Shown: positions 36,380 to 45,848 of the stretch, in pieces
Numbering within the stretch: the stretch's first letter is position 1
How the letters are laid out: every line of letters begins with the position of its first letter
Assembly (NCBI GenBank): GCA_019744815.1
Contig: JAIEUA010000010.1
Coordinates: forward strand, 1-64,000
From: Phycisphaerales bacterium
GTDB taxonomy: Bacteria > Planctomycetota > Phycisphaerae > Phycisphaerales > UBA1924
Reading direction: 5' to 3'
DNA: 64,000 nucleotides
The notes under the pieces: model-generated
What the model was told of the DNA's origin: nothing
Database searches by the model: none
Seen by the model: only the letters and a program-made list of their open reading frames with translations
Position numbers and translations under genes: made by a program

Positions 36380-37153
36380 TCAGGCTTCTTGCTCGGGCGC
36401 GGGCAGCAGGTGCTCCTGGAGGAGCACGTCGGGCAGTTGATCGAGCCTCTGGGCGTGCTGGATGTCGCAGGCTCCGACCCGGGTTCGGCGAAGCGCGGTG
36501 AGCACGCCCCCCACTGCCATCGCGGCCCCGAGATCGCGGCCGAGGCTGCGGATGTAGACGCCCTTGCCGCAGCGGATGCGGAGCGAGAGCAGCGGCCAGG
36601 TGTAGTCGAGCACGTCGATCGTGTGGATGGTGACGGGGCGCGGCTTGAGCGGCGCGACCTCGCCCTCGCGGGCCATCTCGTAGGCGCGGCGGCCGCCGAT
36701 GCGCATCGCGGAATACTGCGGCGGGGTCTGCTCGATCGTGCCGGTGAAGCGTGTGAGTGCGGCGTCGACGTCGGCTCGGGTCGGGATGCGCGAGACCGCG
36801 ACATCGGTGAGCACGCCGCCGAGATCGTCGGTGTTCGAGAGACGGGAGAGATCGATGGTGGTTTCGTATTCCTTCTCGGCGGCCATGTAGCGCGGGACGA
36901 GCGTGGTGGCCTTGCCGATGAGGACGACAAGCACACCGGTGGCGAGCGGGTCGAGGGTGCCGGCGTGGCCGACCTTGATGCGTTTGGGAGCGCCGCCGCG
37001 GCGGAGGCGGGTGCGGAGGATGGCGCAGACGTCCATGGACGTGAACTTGGGTTGCTTGTCGATGATGAGCAGTCCGCGGGGCGTCGGGAGGGGCGTGGGG
37101 AGCGGCGTGGGGTTGGGCGTGGGGTTGGGCGGCGTTGCGGGAGTGTCGCTCAT
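36380..37153 (-). CDS. truB: tRNA pseudouridine(55) synthase TruB
   Basis: 257 residues. The catalytic motif GHAGTLDPLATGVL carries nucleophile Asp68; KEYETTIDLSRLSNTDD and the RIRCGKGVYIRSLGRDLG motif are also diagnostic. It makes pseudouridine 55 in the T-arm of tRNA. The first 26 residues are a repetitive Pro/Thr stretch (NPTPNPTPLPTPLPTP) not seen in E. coli TruB. The C-terminal PUA-like part is absent or short, as in compact TruB proteins. Its ATG overlaps the GT39 stop upstream (ATGA), so the two are translated together. Confidence 0.95.
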   Translation of the reverse strand: MSDTPATPPNPTPNPTPLPTPLPTPRGLLIIDKQPKFTSMDVCAILRTRLRRGGAPKRIKVGHAGTLDPLATGVLVVLIGKATTLVPRYMAAEKEYETTIDLSRLSNTDDLGGVLTDVAVSRIPTRADVDAALTRFTGTIEQTPPQYSAMRIGGRRAYEMAREGEVAPLKPRPVTIHTIDVLDYTWPLLSLRIRCGKGVYIRSLGRDLGAAMAVGGVLTALRRTRVGACDIQHAQRLDQLPDVLLQEHLLPAPEQEA

Positions 37154-38904
37154 GGGCGTACTCCGGGAAGCACGATCACGGTCTCGCAGCGGCCGCGGGC
37201 GATGTTGAAGCCGCGGAGGCGGACAGAGTTGTCGGGGAGCGACACGGCGCTCTCGTCAGCGACACGCTGCGAAAGCACGCCGACATGCATGCGAGAGACG
37301 GCGGAGGCGTCGGCGCCACGGTTGGCCAGGCCGCGGGTCAGGAAGAGCACGCTGTCCTCGTCGTAGCCGATGAGCGTTGGGGAGGCTTTGGCCGGGAGCG
37401 CTGCCACCACCCGAGACGACAGCGACAACGCGGCGGGGCCGATGAATTGGAAGAGCGTCCAGTACGAGAGCACCACACCGGCGACGCCGCCGAGGATGGC
37501 GGTGGTGACGCGCTGCTTGCCGGCGAGGAAGCCGGAACGGAAGATCAGCAGGAACGCCGCTGCACCAAGAAGGATCGCGGCGGGAACGACGCCGGCGGTT
37601 GGCTCCCAGTTTGGTCCATCGATCCAGCCGAAGTCGCGCCACCACGGCATCGAAGCGCCGAGGGCAGCGATGGCCGCGACGACGACGAGTCCGGTGCCGG
37701 CCCAGAAGCGTTTCCAGTGGAGGAAGACGCCGGAGGCGCGGCGTGCCGGGAGGCGCGAGACGAGGACTGCGCCGCGGGCCAGGAGCAACGCCGCGGCGGG
37801 GAACAGCGGCAGCGGATAGTGCGGCAGCTTGGTGCTGACGATCTCGAAGACGATCCACGCCGGCAGCAGCCAGGCGAGCAGGAACGCGGTCGAGGCATCG
37901 CGGCGCCAGCGGCGGCGGAGCCGGGTGAGCGTGTGGGGCAGGGCCAACGCCAGCGGCCAGAGCAGGAACACGAAGAGCGCGGCGTGATAGCCCGGCGGGC
38001 CCCAGTGCCCTTCCATGGCTTCCTTGCTGCGGCCGATGGTCTCGGCGTAGACCTCGTTAAGGTAGTTTGAGAGGCCGACGTGTTGTCCGACCGCGACCAC
38101 CCAAGGCGAAACCCCCGCGGCGACGATGAACACGCCGACCAGCGGCTGGGATCGCCACAACCATCGCCACTCGCCGCGAACGACGCTGAAGGCGAGGGCG
38201 GTGAACGCCGCGATCATGGGCGTGATCGGGCCTTTGGCGAGCACGCCCATCGCGATACTGAGCCAGAACGCGAGCACGAGGCCCCAGTTGGTGCGCGGGG
38301 TGGCGTAGATGCGCCACAAGAGAGCTTGGGTCGCGATGACCGTGAGGAGGAGCAACTGATCGGCCCTTGCCTGGTGCGCATCGACGACCACCAGCGGGCT
38401 CGCGGCGAAGCCTGCCGCGGCGAGGAACGCGGCGCTGCGGCCGATGCCGGGCATCGTGGATCCGAGGCGGAACAGCAGCAGCACCGCGGCGATGGTGCAG
38501 AGCACGTTGGGCACGCGGTACATCCAGATCGCGTCGCGGATCGGGTTGCCGCCGGTGAACGCCGCGGCGGAGGCGGATTGGAGCCAATAGACGAGGGGCG
38601 GCTTGTTGAGCCGCGGGGTGGCGCCGACGTAGGGGACGGCGAGGCCGCCGGAGTGGAGGGCGGGTGTGCGCTGCTCGGCGGGGAGGGCGATGCTCTCGAA
38701 CATCTGGCGGCTGGCCTGGGCGAAGCGGGATTCGTCGCGGTCGATGGGCGGGATGCTGAACAGCCCGGGGAGGTACGCGGCGAGGCAGAGCAGGACGAGC
38801 CAGAGCGGCGCGAGGCGGCCGGTGAGCCGCTCGAGCGGTCGGGGGCGAGTTCGGTCGAGGGATTGCGGAGAGCGGCGCGTCACGCGATGGAGAACGGTAC
38901 GCAC
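37150..38904 (-). CDS. Glycosyltransferase family 39 (ArnT/PMT-like) membrane protein
   Basis: 584 residues from a GTG. About 11-12 membrane helices. The first periplasmic loop has the GT39 acidic motif in PIDRDESRFAQASRQMFE (about 54-71), the catalytic Asp region, and NKPPLVYWLQS follows. ArnT-like enzymes move a sugar from a lipid-phosphate carrier to lipid A or proteins at the periplasmic face; the acceptor here is unknown. The C-terminal domain (about 480-584) is soluble. Oddly coupled to truB. A PAP2 phosphatase gene starts about 100 bases away, divergently, which fits lipid-linked sugar metabolism. Confidence 0.88.
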   Translation of the reverse strand: MRTVLHRVTRRSPQSLDRTRPRPLERLTGRLAPLWLVLLCLAAYLPGLFSIPPIDRDESRFAQASRQMFESIALPAEQRTPALHSGGLAVPYVGATPRLNKPPLVYWLQSASAAAFTGGNPIRDAIWMYRVPNVLCTIAAVLLLFRLGSTMPGIGRSAAFLAAAGFAASPLVVVDAHQARADQLLLLTVIATQALLWRIYATPRTNWGLVLAFWLSIAMGVLAKGPITPMIAAFTALAFSVVRGEWRWLWRSQPLVGVFIVAAGVSPWVVAVGQHVGLSNYLNEVYAETIGRSKEAMEGHWGPPGYHAALFVFLLWPLALALPHTLTRLRRRWRRDASTAFLLAWLLPAWIVFEIVSTKLPHYPLPLFPAAALLLARGAVLVSRLPARRASGVFLHWKRFWAGTGLVVVAAIAALGASMPWWRDFGWIDGPNWEPTAGVVPAAILLGAAAFLLIFRSGFLAGKQRVTTAILGGVAGVVLSYWTLFQFIGPAALSLSSRVVAALPAKASPTLIGYDEDSVLFLTRGLANRGADASAVSRMHVGVLSQRVADESAVSLPDNSVRLRGFNIARGRCETVIVLPGVRP

Positions 38905-39007
38905 CGGGGTGGGTGCGTCAGGACGGTGGATCGCGGCGGCGGCGTGGAAGAGAAGACGGGAGCGCGCGACCTCTCGCTTGCGCGAGAGGCTCTACCAACA
39001 ATGCCGC

Positions 39008-39745
39008 GTGCGGGACACGCTTGATCTCGACAACCCGGTCGCGCGGCGGCGGCGGCTCGTGCTGAGCCTCGGGCTGATCGCGCTTGGGCTGGCGGCGGTG
39101 CCGCTGGATGGGGCGGTGCGGGACTTCCTGTGGACCCGGCGCGTGGGCGGGGACGTGAAGCGAGAGCTGGAGTTCCTGCAACAGTTTGGCGCGATCTCGT
39201 CGATCGTGCTCGTCTCGCTGGTGATCCTGCTTCTCGATCCGGCCGATGCGCGGCTGAAGTGGCGGCGGATCACCGACATCGCGGTCGCGGCGACGCTCAG
39301 CGGGTTGGTCGGAAACCTGCTCAAGATGTTCTTGGGACGACCCCGGCCGCTGTTTGATGATCCGATGCACCTGCTCGGCCCGCTCGGCAAGTACCCGGTC
39401 GAGAGCGGCACCGGCGGCGTGCGGCTGATGTCGGCGTGGGAGATGGGCGCGAAGGGCGTCAGCGACCTGTGGTCGATGCCCAGCAGCCACGCGATGGCGG
39501 GAGCGTGCCTGGCGTTCTGTCTGGCGACGCTGTACCCGAAGCTGAGGGCGCTGTGTGTGGGGCTTGCGGTGATCGTCTGCTCGGCCCGGGTGCTGCTGAA
39601 CGCGCACTATGTCAGCGACGTGCTGATCGGCGCGGCGTTGGGCTGGTTGGTCGCGGCGTTCGTGCTGCGCCGGGAGCTGGGGTCGCGGCTTGTGTCGCTG
39701 GCGGTCCCGAGCCTCCGGCCCGATGCCCGAGCAGCGGGCGTGTGA
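39008..39745 (+). CDS. PAP2-family membrane phosphatase
   Basis: 245 residues from a GTG at 39008, chosen because the frame before it is not protein-like. Six membrane helices. The three phosphatase motifs are present: KMFLGRPRP (motif 1), MPSSHAM (motif 2) and SARVLLNAHYVSD (motif 3, with catalytic His). Members dephosphorylate undecaprenyl-PP or phosphatidate-type lipids on the outer face of the inner membrane. Being divergent from the GT39 gene suggests a role in recycling the lipid carrier (inference). Confidence 0.88.
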   Translation: MRDTLDLDNPVARRRRLVLSLGLIALGLAAVPLDGAVRDFLWTRRVGGDVKRELEFLQQFGAISSIVLVSLVILLLDPADARLKWRRITDIAVAATLSGLVGNLLKMFLGRPRPLFDDPMHLLGPLGKYPVESGTGGVRLMSAWEMGAKGVSDLWSMPSSHAMAGACLAFCLATLYPKLRALCVGLAVIVCSARVLLNAHYVSDVLIGAALGWLVAAFVLRRELGSRLVSLAVPSLRPDARAAGV

Positions 39746-39830
39746 GGGGGCGGGCGATCCATGCCTGATTTCTCGGACAATGGCGGACGAGCCTTTGGCC
39801 CGGGGTGGTTCTACACTTTGCCCCTTCGCC

Positions 39831-39917
39831 GGAGAGGTGTCCGAGAGGCTGAAGGAACGCGACTGGAAATCGCGTAAACGGGCAACCGTTTCGGGGGTTC
39901 GAATCCCCCCCTCTCCG
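39831..39917 (+). tRNA. tRNA-Ser (anticodon GGA)
   Basis: 87 bases. Acceptor GGAGAGG pairs with CCTCTCC, discriminator G. Anticodon stem CGCGA/TCGCG with loop CTGGAAA, anticodon GGA. A long variable arm, as expected for Ser, and T-arm GGGGG-TTCGAAT-CCCCC. CCA is not encoded. A TACACT box at 39812-39817, preceded by TG, is a plausible extended -10. Confidence 0.95.
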
Positions 39918-39921
39918 CTTC

Positions 39922-39955
39922 ACGACGCCGCTCACTGCGGCGTCGTTTCCTTTTG
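39922..39955 (+). terminator. Terminator of tRNA-Ser(GGA), overlapping the tolC stop
   Basis: ACGACGCCGC-TCACT-GCGGCGTCGT followed by TTCCTTTT. The stop codon of the convergent TolC-family gene (39932-39934) lies in the loop. Confidence 0.8.
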
Positions 39956-41860
39956 GGGTTCGGGTGAGGGAGGCGTCTGCGGCTGGCCCGCGGGCGGCGG
40001 TGTCTGCGGGTCGGGCTTGGGGGCTGACTCGGCGTTCTTGGCCTTGGCGTCGTCGGCGACCTTTTTGCCGAAGAGCTCGAGGAGAGCGGGGCCGGGGACG
40101 TGCTTGGCCTCGCCCTCGCCGCGGATCTCTTCTTTCGGAGCGGGCTGGTCGAGGTTGGGGCGATCGGGGATCGTGAGGTCCACGCGGCTCTGGCCGAGGA
40201 GAGTGCCGGTCGCGAAGGCCAGGTCGACCTGGGAGATCTCGTAATCGGTGATCGCGTTGATCTCCTGGAGCTGGGCTTCGGCCAGGCGGGTGGCGGCGTC
40301 GAGCACGTTGGTGCTCGTGCTGGCGCCGACGTCGAACTGGCGCTGCTCGGCCTGGAGGGCGCGGGTGTTGAGGATCACGCTCTGGCGGGCGGCGATGACG
40401 CGTTGCCAGGCGGCCTCGCTGGTGTCGATGGCGTTGAGGACTTCCTGGCGGATGCTCTGCTCGCGGGCGTCCTTGGTGCTGAGGCGTTGCACGCGGGTGA
40501 GGATCGCGCGGCGGACGGCGGAGCGAGCCGCCTCGTTGCCGAGGGGGATCTCGGCGTTGAGCCCGATGCTCCAGTCGGTGTTCTGCCACTCGGCGATGCC
40601 CTCGACCGCCTTGCCCCGCACGCCGCCCAGGCCGTTGACGTTGTAGGTGTAGTCGAGCGTGATCAGGGGCAGGGCACGGTTCTGGGCCAGGTCGATGTTG
40701 GCGGCGTCGGCGGCGAGGCGGAGCTCGAGCTCGAGCATCTCCATCCGCGTGTTCACCGCTTGCTCGGTCAGGGCGACGCGGTCGAACTCGTACAGGACCA
40801 GGTCGGGCTCGGTTGCGAGCGTGAGCATGGTCTGGGTCTCGATGGTGAGCCCGGGCATGTTCATCACACGCTTGAGTTCGCGCTGCTGCGTGAGCACCGC
40901 GTTCTGGGCGCGGATGATCGCGTCGAGGCGGTCGGCGACGCCGGCCTGGGAGCGGATCACCTCGATCTCGGGCGCGCTGCCGGACCGGACGCGGCGCTCG
41001 GCACGCTCGAGCTGGGCCTGGGCGAGTTCGTACTGCTGCTGCGTGACGCCGAGGCTCTTCTTGGCCTGGTAGAGACGCCAGTACGAGCGGTCCACGGCGG
41101 CGATCTGCCGGATGGCCTCGAGCTTGGTGGTGCTCTCGGCGGCCTTCTGGTTGTACGACGCGATGCGCAGGGCGGCGGTGTTGGCCCGGCGGCCGGCGTT
41201 TCGCAGCAGCGGCTGGCTGACCGAGAAACTCAGGTCGTCGTTGTAGTTGGGGTTGAGGATCCCGCCGGGGTTGGCGTTGTTGCGCTGAGCGGCGAAGTTG
41301 ACGTTCACGGTCTCGCCGGTGCGCAGAGGGACGCGGACGCCGGGCTCGATCAGGCGGGTGCCGCTGAACGAGCGGTCGGGGTTGCTCAGGCCCGTCGGGG
41401 TGTTCCGCTCGTCCCAGAGGGTGCGGAGGGTGAAGGCGCTCTCGAAGCGGGCTTCTTCCTGGCTGACGGTCTCGCGGGCGATGGCGGGATCGACCAGAGC
41501 GATCTGGAGCTGGAGGTTGTTGGAGAGGGTGCTGGCGCGGGCTTCTTCGAGGCCGACGGCGTAGTTCTCGATGCCCTCGAAGCGCTTGCGGGCCTTTTCG
41601 ATGGCCTGCTTCTCGATCATGCCCGACATGTCGGTGGGCACCTTTACGTCGTGGCGGGCGTACTTCTCGAAGTTGGCGGGCTCGAGTTGGCGGAGGCGAT
41701 CGAGCGAGACGTCGCGGCCGTAGTCGCCCTCTTCCCACGCGAGCGGGTTGCCGGCGCAGCCGGCGAGCAGGGTGATGATCAGGGTGACAGAGATCGCGCG
41801 AACGCCGTGAGCGCTCAGGTTCGATCGCGTGGCGCGTCGTGCGCCGGACGGGTTATTCAT
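39932..41860 (-). CDS. TolC-family outer-membrane efflux protein
   Basis: 642 residues. The lipobox LLAGC (Cys about 35) indicates a lipid-anchored N-terminus, as in OprM-type channels. Two repeated helical-hairpin halves follow (about 110-330 and 345-560; EARASTLSNNLQLQIALVDPAIA and QIAAVDRSYWRLYQAKKSL are typical TolC coiled coils). The C-terminal ~90 residues are Pro/Lys/Glu-rich and probably periplasmic. It completes the trans-envelope channel for the MacA/MacB-type genes upstream, which it overlaps by eight bases. Confidence 0.9.
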   Translation of the reverse strand: MNNPSGARRATRSNLSAHGVRAISVTLIITLLAGCAGNPLAWEEGDYGRDVSLDRLRQLEPANFEKYARHDVKVPTDMSGMIEKQAIEKARKRFEGIENYAVGLEEARASTLSNNLQLQIALVDPAIARETVSQEEARFESAFTLRTLWDERNTPTGLSNPDRSFSGTRLIEPGVRVPLRTGETVNVNFAAQRNNANPGGILNPNYNDDLSFSVSQPLLRNAGRRANTAALRIASYNQKAAESTTKLEAIRQIAAVDRSYWRLYQAKKSLGVTQQQYELAQAQLERAERRVRSGSAPEIEVIRSQAGVADRLDAIIRAQNAVLTQQRELKRVMNMPGLTIETQTMLTLATEPDLVLYEFDRVALTEQAVNTRMEMLELELRLAADAANIDLAQNRALPLITLDYTYNVNGLGGVRGKAVEGIAEWQNTDWSIGLNAEIPLGNEAARSAVRRAILTRVQRLSTKDAREQSIRQEVLNAIDTSEAAWQRVIAARQSVILNTRALQAEQRQFDVGASTSTNVLDAATRLAEAQLQEINAITDYEISQVDLAFATGTLLGQSRVDLTIPDRPNLDQPAPKEEIRGEGEAKHVPGPALLELFGKKVADDAKAKNAESAPKPDPQTPPPAGQPQTPPSPEPQKETTPQ

Positions 41861-43088
41861 GCCGCAGAGCCTCGATGGGGTCCAGACGAGCGGCCTTGAT
41901 GGCCGGGAACATGCCGAAGATCAGACCGGTGGCGGCGGAGAAGCCGACCGCGAGCATCACCGCCCACGAGGGGATCACCGCGCCGCCGAGGGCGTTGCTG
42001 GCGACGGCTCGCATGAGGATCACGAGCAATTGCCCGATCGCCAGACCGATCGCGCCGCCGAGCATGCAGAGCGTGACGGCTTCGACGAGGAACTGGGTGA
42101 GGATCACGCTGGGCTTGGCCCCAACCGCTTTGCGCAATCCGATCTCGCGGGTGCGTTCGCTGACGGAGACGAGCATGATGTTCATGATGCCGATGCCGCC
42201 GACCAGGAGCGAGATGGCGACGATGCCGCCGGCGAAGGCCTGCAGGCCCGCGGCGAGGGACTTGAACTGCGAGATCGCCTGGTCGATCGCTTCCACGCCG
42301 AAGGTGTTGGGTTCGCCGGGCTCGAGATTGCGGACGCGGCGCATGTAGGTGGTGATCTCGGCCTTCACGTCCTCGAAGAGCTCGGGGCCTTTGCTCTGGG
42401 CGACGACGTAGATGCGGGGTTCTGGACGCATCATCTCGCCGGTGGCGAAGGGGATGAAGATCTCGGTCTGGGCCTCGTTGCCGCCGAACATCGGAGAGAC
42501 CGACTTGGTCTCGACGACGCCGACGATCTTAAAGCGGCGGCCGCCGACGAGCAGGACGGTGCCGGTGGGGTCGGAGTTGAGGTTGAGCTCGGCGACGCCC
42601 TTGTCGTTGATCAGGCAGACCTGGAGCTTGCCTTCTTCGTCGCTGGGCATGAAGGGGCGGCCGATGGTGACCGAGCGGGACTCGATCTCGTGCCAGTCGG
42701 GGCGGATGCCGGTGACGGTGACGAGGTCCTTGACCTTGTCGCCGGCCTGGACGCTGACGGTGAAGTTCATCACCGGAGAGAGGCGGGCGAGCGAGGGAGA
42801 CGCGGCGAGCATGCCGTCGACCTGGCGGGTGGTGAGGCGGAGCTGGCGCCAGCCGTAGCGGTCGCGGCGGTTGTCGGGCATGCGGGGGAAGACCCAGACC
42901 TTGTTGGCGCCGATGGTGGCGAACTGGTCGAGCACGAAGGACTCGAGGCCCTTGGTCGCGGCGACGATGGACACGACCGCGGCGACGCCGATCACGATGC
43001 CCAGCGTGGTGAGCACGGCCCGGATCTTGTTCGCCCAGATCTGGGCGAGCGCGATCAGCACGGTCTGGAAGAGCAGTCGGATGATCAT
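41853..43088 (-). CDS. MacB/FtsX-type ABC transporter permease
   Basis: 411 residues. Four membrane helices: one at about 18-42, then a large periplasmic MacB_PCD domain (about 45-255), then three at about 285-310, 335-360 and 370-395. The C-terminal FtsX domain has SVSERTREIGLRKAVGAKPSVIL, the coupling segment. It acts as a mechanotransmitter that drives periplasmic substrates into the TolC channel. The ATPase is encoded as a separate gene just upstream, unlike E. coli MacB where both are fused. Confidence 0.92.
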   Translation of the reverse strand: MIIRLLFQTVLIALAQIWANKIRAVLTTLGIVIGVAAVVSIVAATKGLESFVLDQFATIGANKVWVFPRMPDNRRDRYGWRQLRLTTRQVDGMLAASPSLARLSPVMNFTVSVQAGDKVKDLVTVTGIRPDWHEIESRSVTIGRPFMPSDEEGKLQVCLINDKGVAELNLNSDPTGTVLLVGGRRFKIVGVVETKSVSPMFGGNEAQTEIFIPFATGEMMRPEPRIYVVAQSKGPELFEDVKAEITTYMRRVRNLEPGEPNTFGVEAIDQAISQFKSLAAGLQAFAGGIVAISLLVGGIGIMNIMLVSVSERTREIGLRKAVGAKPSVILTQFLVEAVTLCMLGGAIGLAIGQLLVILMRAVASNALGGAVIPSWAVMLAVGFSAATGLIFGMFPAIKAARLDPIEALRHE

Positions 43089-43136
43089 GGAAGGGTCTCG
43101 GCTCGGACGGTCAGACGTGGGCGTTCATTCGACAAC

Positions 43137-43922
<786 letters not shown>

Positions 43923-43961
43923 GGGTGCCTGGTCTGGTGCGTGCGGCGGGTCTTCGCGCGG

Positions 43962-45425
43962 TCAGTTCTTGCCGGTTTCGGCCGGGGTCGAAGCCTGGGT
44001 GGAGACGCTGGAGTCCTTGCCCTTGGAGGAGTCCGAGGCTTTGGAATCGGCGGTCTTGGGATCGGAGGGCTTGATCTCGCCGGTCTTGCCTCCGGCCTTC
44101 GAGTCTTTTTTGTCCGCGGTGTCGGCGGGCTTCTCGTTGCTGGCGGTGCGCACGCCCGCGTTGGGATCGACGGCGCCCTTCTTCTTCTCTTCCTTGTCCG
44201 TGAGCTTCTGGTCGGCCTTGAGGCTCACGAGCGCCTTGAAGGGTCCGACGATGATCTTCGAGTTCTCGTCCAGGCCCTTGAGGATCACGGTGTCGGTCAG
44301 GTCGCTCGGGCCGACGGTGACCGGGAAGACCTTGGCCTTGCCGCTGTCGTAGGCGTACACGACGCGGGCCCACTTCTTGCTGCGGTCGACCACGCCGTCG
44401 CGGAGCGCGTCGCTGGGCAGTTCCTCGACCAGCCGCTCGACGACGGCCTGGCTGGGAACTTTGACCACGTTGCTGAAGGTCTCGACCTCGATGTCGACGT
44501 TGCCGGTCATGCCGGAGTACACCGCGACGTCCTCGGGGACTTCGAGCTTGATCTCGGTCTGGAAGTAGGCGGTGTTGTCGCGGTCGACGATGCGGAGGGG
44601 CTGGATGGTCTGGACGACGCCGCCGAAGGTGCGGTTGGGGAAGGCGTTGATGTAGACCTTGGTCCGCTGCCCGATCTTGACGGGCGCGATGTTGGTTTCG
44701 TCGACCTTGGCCTTGACGATCATGGAGTTGAGGTCGGCGACCTGCATGATCACCGAGCCGGGGTTGTTGAGCGTGCCGACGACGACGAGTTCGCCTTCCT
44801 CGGCCTTGGCGTCGGTGACCACGCCGTCGAAGGGCGCGACGATGGTCGTGTAGGACAGGTTCTTCTCGGCCTTGGAGATGTTGGCCTTGGCGATGGAGAT
44901 CGAGTGGGTGACCTGCTTGTACGTGCTCTGGGCGCGGCTGTACTCGGCCTCCGCGGCGTCGAGGTCGGACTTGGAGATGTCCTTGCTGGCGAACAGCTCG
45001 CGCTTGCGGCCGAGCTCCTGGGTCATGTTCTCCATGCTCGCCAGTGCGCCGGCGAGCCGGGCCTCCTCGCTGCGGAGCTGAGCCCTGGACGACTCCAGCG
45101 ACGCCTTCAGGTCGTCGGCGTCGAGTCGGACCAGCACGTCGCCCTTCTTGACCCGGGCGCCCTCTCGATAGGGCATGGCGATGATGCGGGCCGAGACCTG
45201 GGCGGAGATGTCCACCTTCTGCAGGGGCTCGATGACGCCGGGGGCGCTGACGACGCGGACCAGGTCGCCGCGCTTCACGTCCTCGACGCGGACGAAGGTC
45301 GCCTTGGCGGAGGGGTCGAACATCTCACGGACCTTGGCGAGCTGTCCGGACTGGACGAACCAGACGCCGGTGCCGCCCAAGGCGATGATGACCACGAGCA
45401 GGAACCCGAGTATCCACTTCCACAC
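43962..45425 (-). CDS. MacA-type periplasmic adaptor (membrane fusion protein)
   Basis: 487 residues from a GTG at 45425; GGAGG lies eight bases upstream, better than the frame's earlier TTG at 45461. One N-terminal membrane anchor (KWILGFLLVVIIALGGTGVW). Lipoyl half-motifs (YREGARVKKGDVLVRLDADDL and SYTTIVAPFDGVVTDAKAEEG) surround a long alpha-hairpin (about 90-165). Beta-barrel and membrane-proximal domains follow. The last ~90 residues are Lys/Asp/Ser-rich and disordered, which is unusual. It bridges the ABC permease and TolC. First gene of the four-gene efflux operon. Confidence 0.92.
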   Translation of the reverse strand: MWKWILGFLLVVIIALGGTGVWFVQSGQLAKVREMFDPSAKATFVRVEDVKRGDLVRVVSAPGVIEPLQKVDISAQVSARIIAMPYREGARVKKGDVLVRLDADDLKASLESSRAQLRSEEARLAGALASMENMTQELGRKRELFASKDISKSDLDAAEAEYSRAQSTYKQVTHSISIAKANISKAEKNLSYTTIVAPFDGVVTDAKAEEGELVVVGTLNNPGSVIMQVADLNSMIVKAKVDETNIAPVKIGQRTKVYINAFPNRTFGGVVQTIQPLRIVDRDNTAYFQTEIKLEVPEDVAVYSGMTGNVDIEVETFSNVVKVPSQAVVERLVEELPSDALRDGVVDRSKKWARVVYAYDSGKAKVFPVTVGPSDLTDTVILKGLDENSKIIVGPFKALVSLKADQKLTDKEEKKKGAVDPNAGVRTASNEKPADTADKKDSKAGGKTGEIKPSDPKTADSKASDSSKGKDSSVSTQASTPAETGKN

Positions 45426-45848
45426 GCGTCGGTCCTCCGTGTTCCGCTGCAGCGGAACCAATCTTCTGCTTCACCAACGCGGGATCGGAGCCTCGCGTTC
45501 GCCGGATGGGTTGGCAATCACGCCGTCGGCCTGCGCCGGCGGCCTGTGCCGAACATCCTTCAAACCAACCAGATCCGTCCCGCTTCGAACCGCCCCGCCG
45601 CTTCGACCCCGGGGTTCTTTTGGATTCGCACTGAACAAGTTGCAGAGATGATAGGAAACCGTCGCGATCCGTGAACCCGCCGGGCGGCTTCTGGCCATCT
45701 CGGCAGGTTTCGACCGCCCAACCGACCGGTTCGTCCTGAACGGGAACAGTCATCTGCAACCGATCCGACTCCGGCGCATACACCGACCGACGCCGCTTCG
45801 TTCGGTACTCTGTCCTTCGCCTAGTGCATCCTCCTCAAGGAGTCTCGC
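45426..45848. other. 423-base gene-free divergent promoter region
   Basis: No credible gene. On the minus strand TTCACG, 16 bases and TATCAT (45653-45648) form a weak promoter candidate for the macA operon. On the plus strand AAGGAG at 45836-45841 is the ribosome-binding site of the metalloprotease. Confidence 0.4.
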
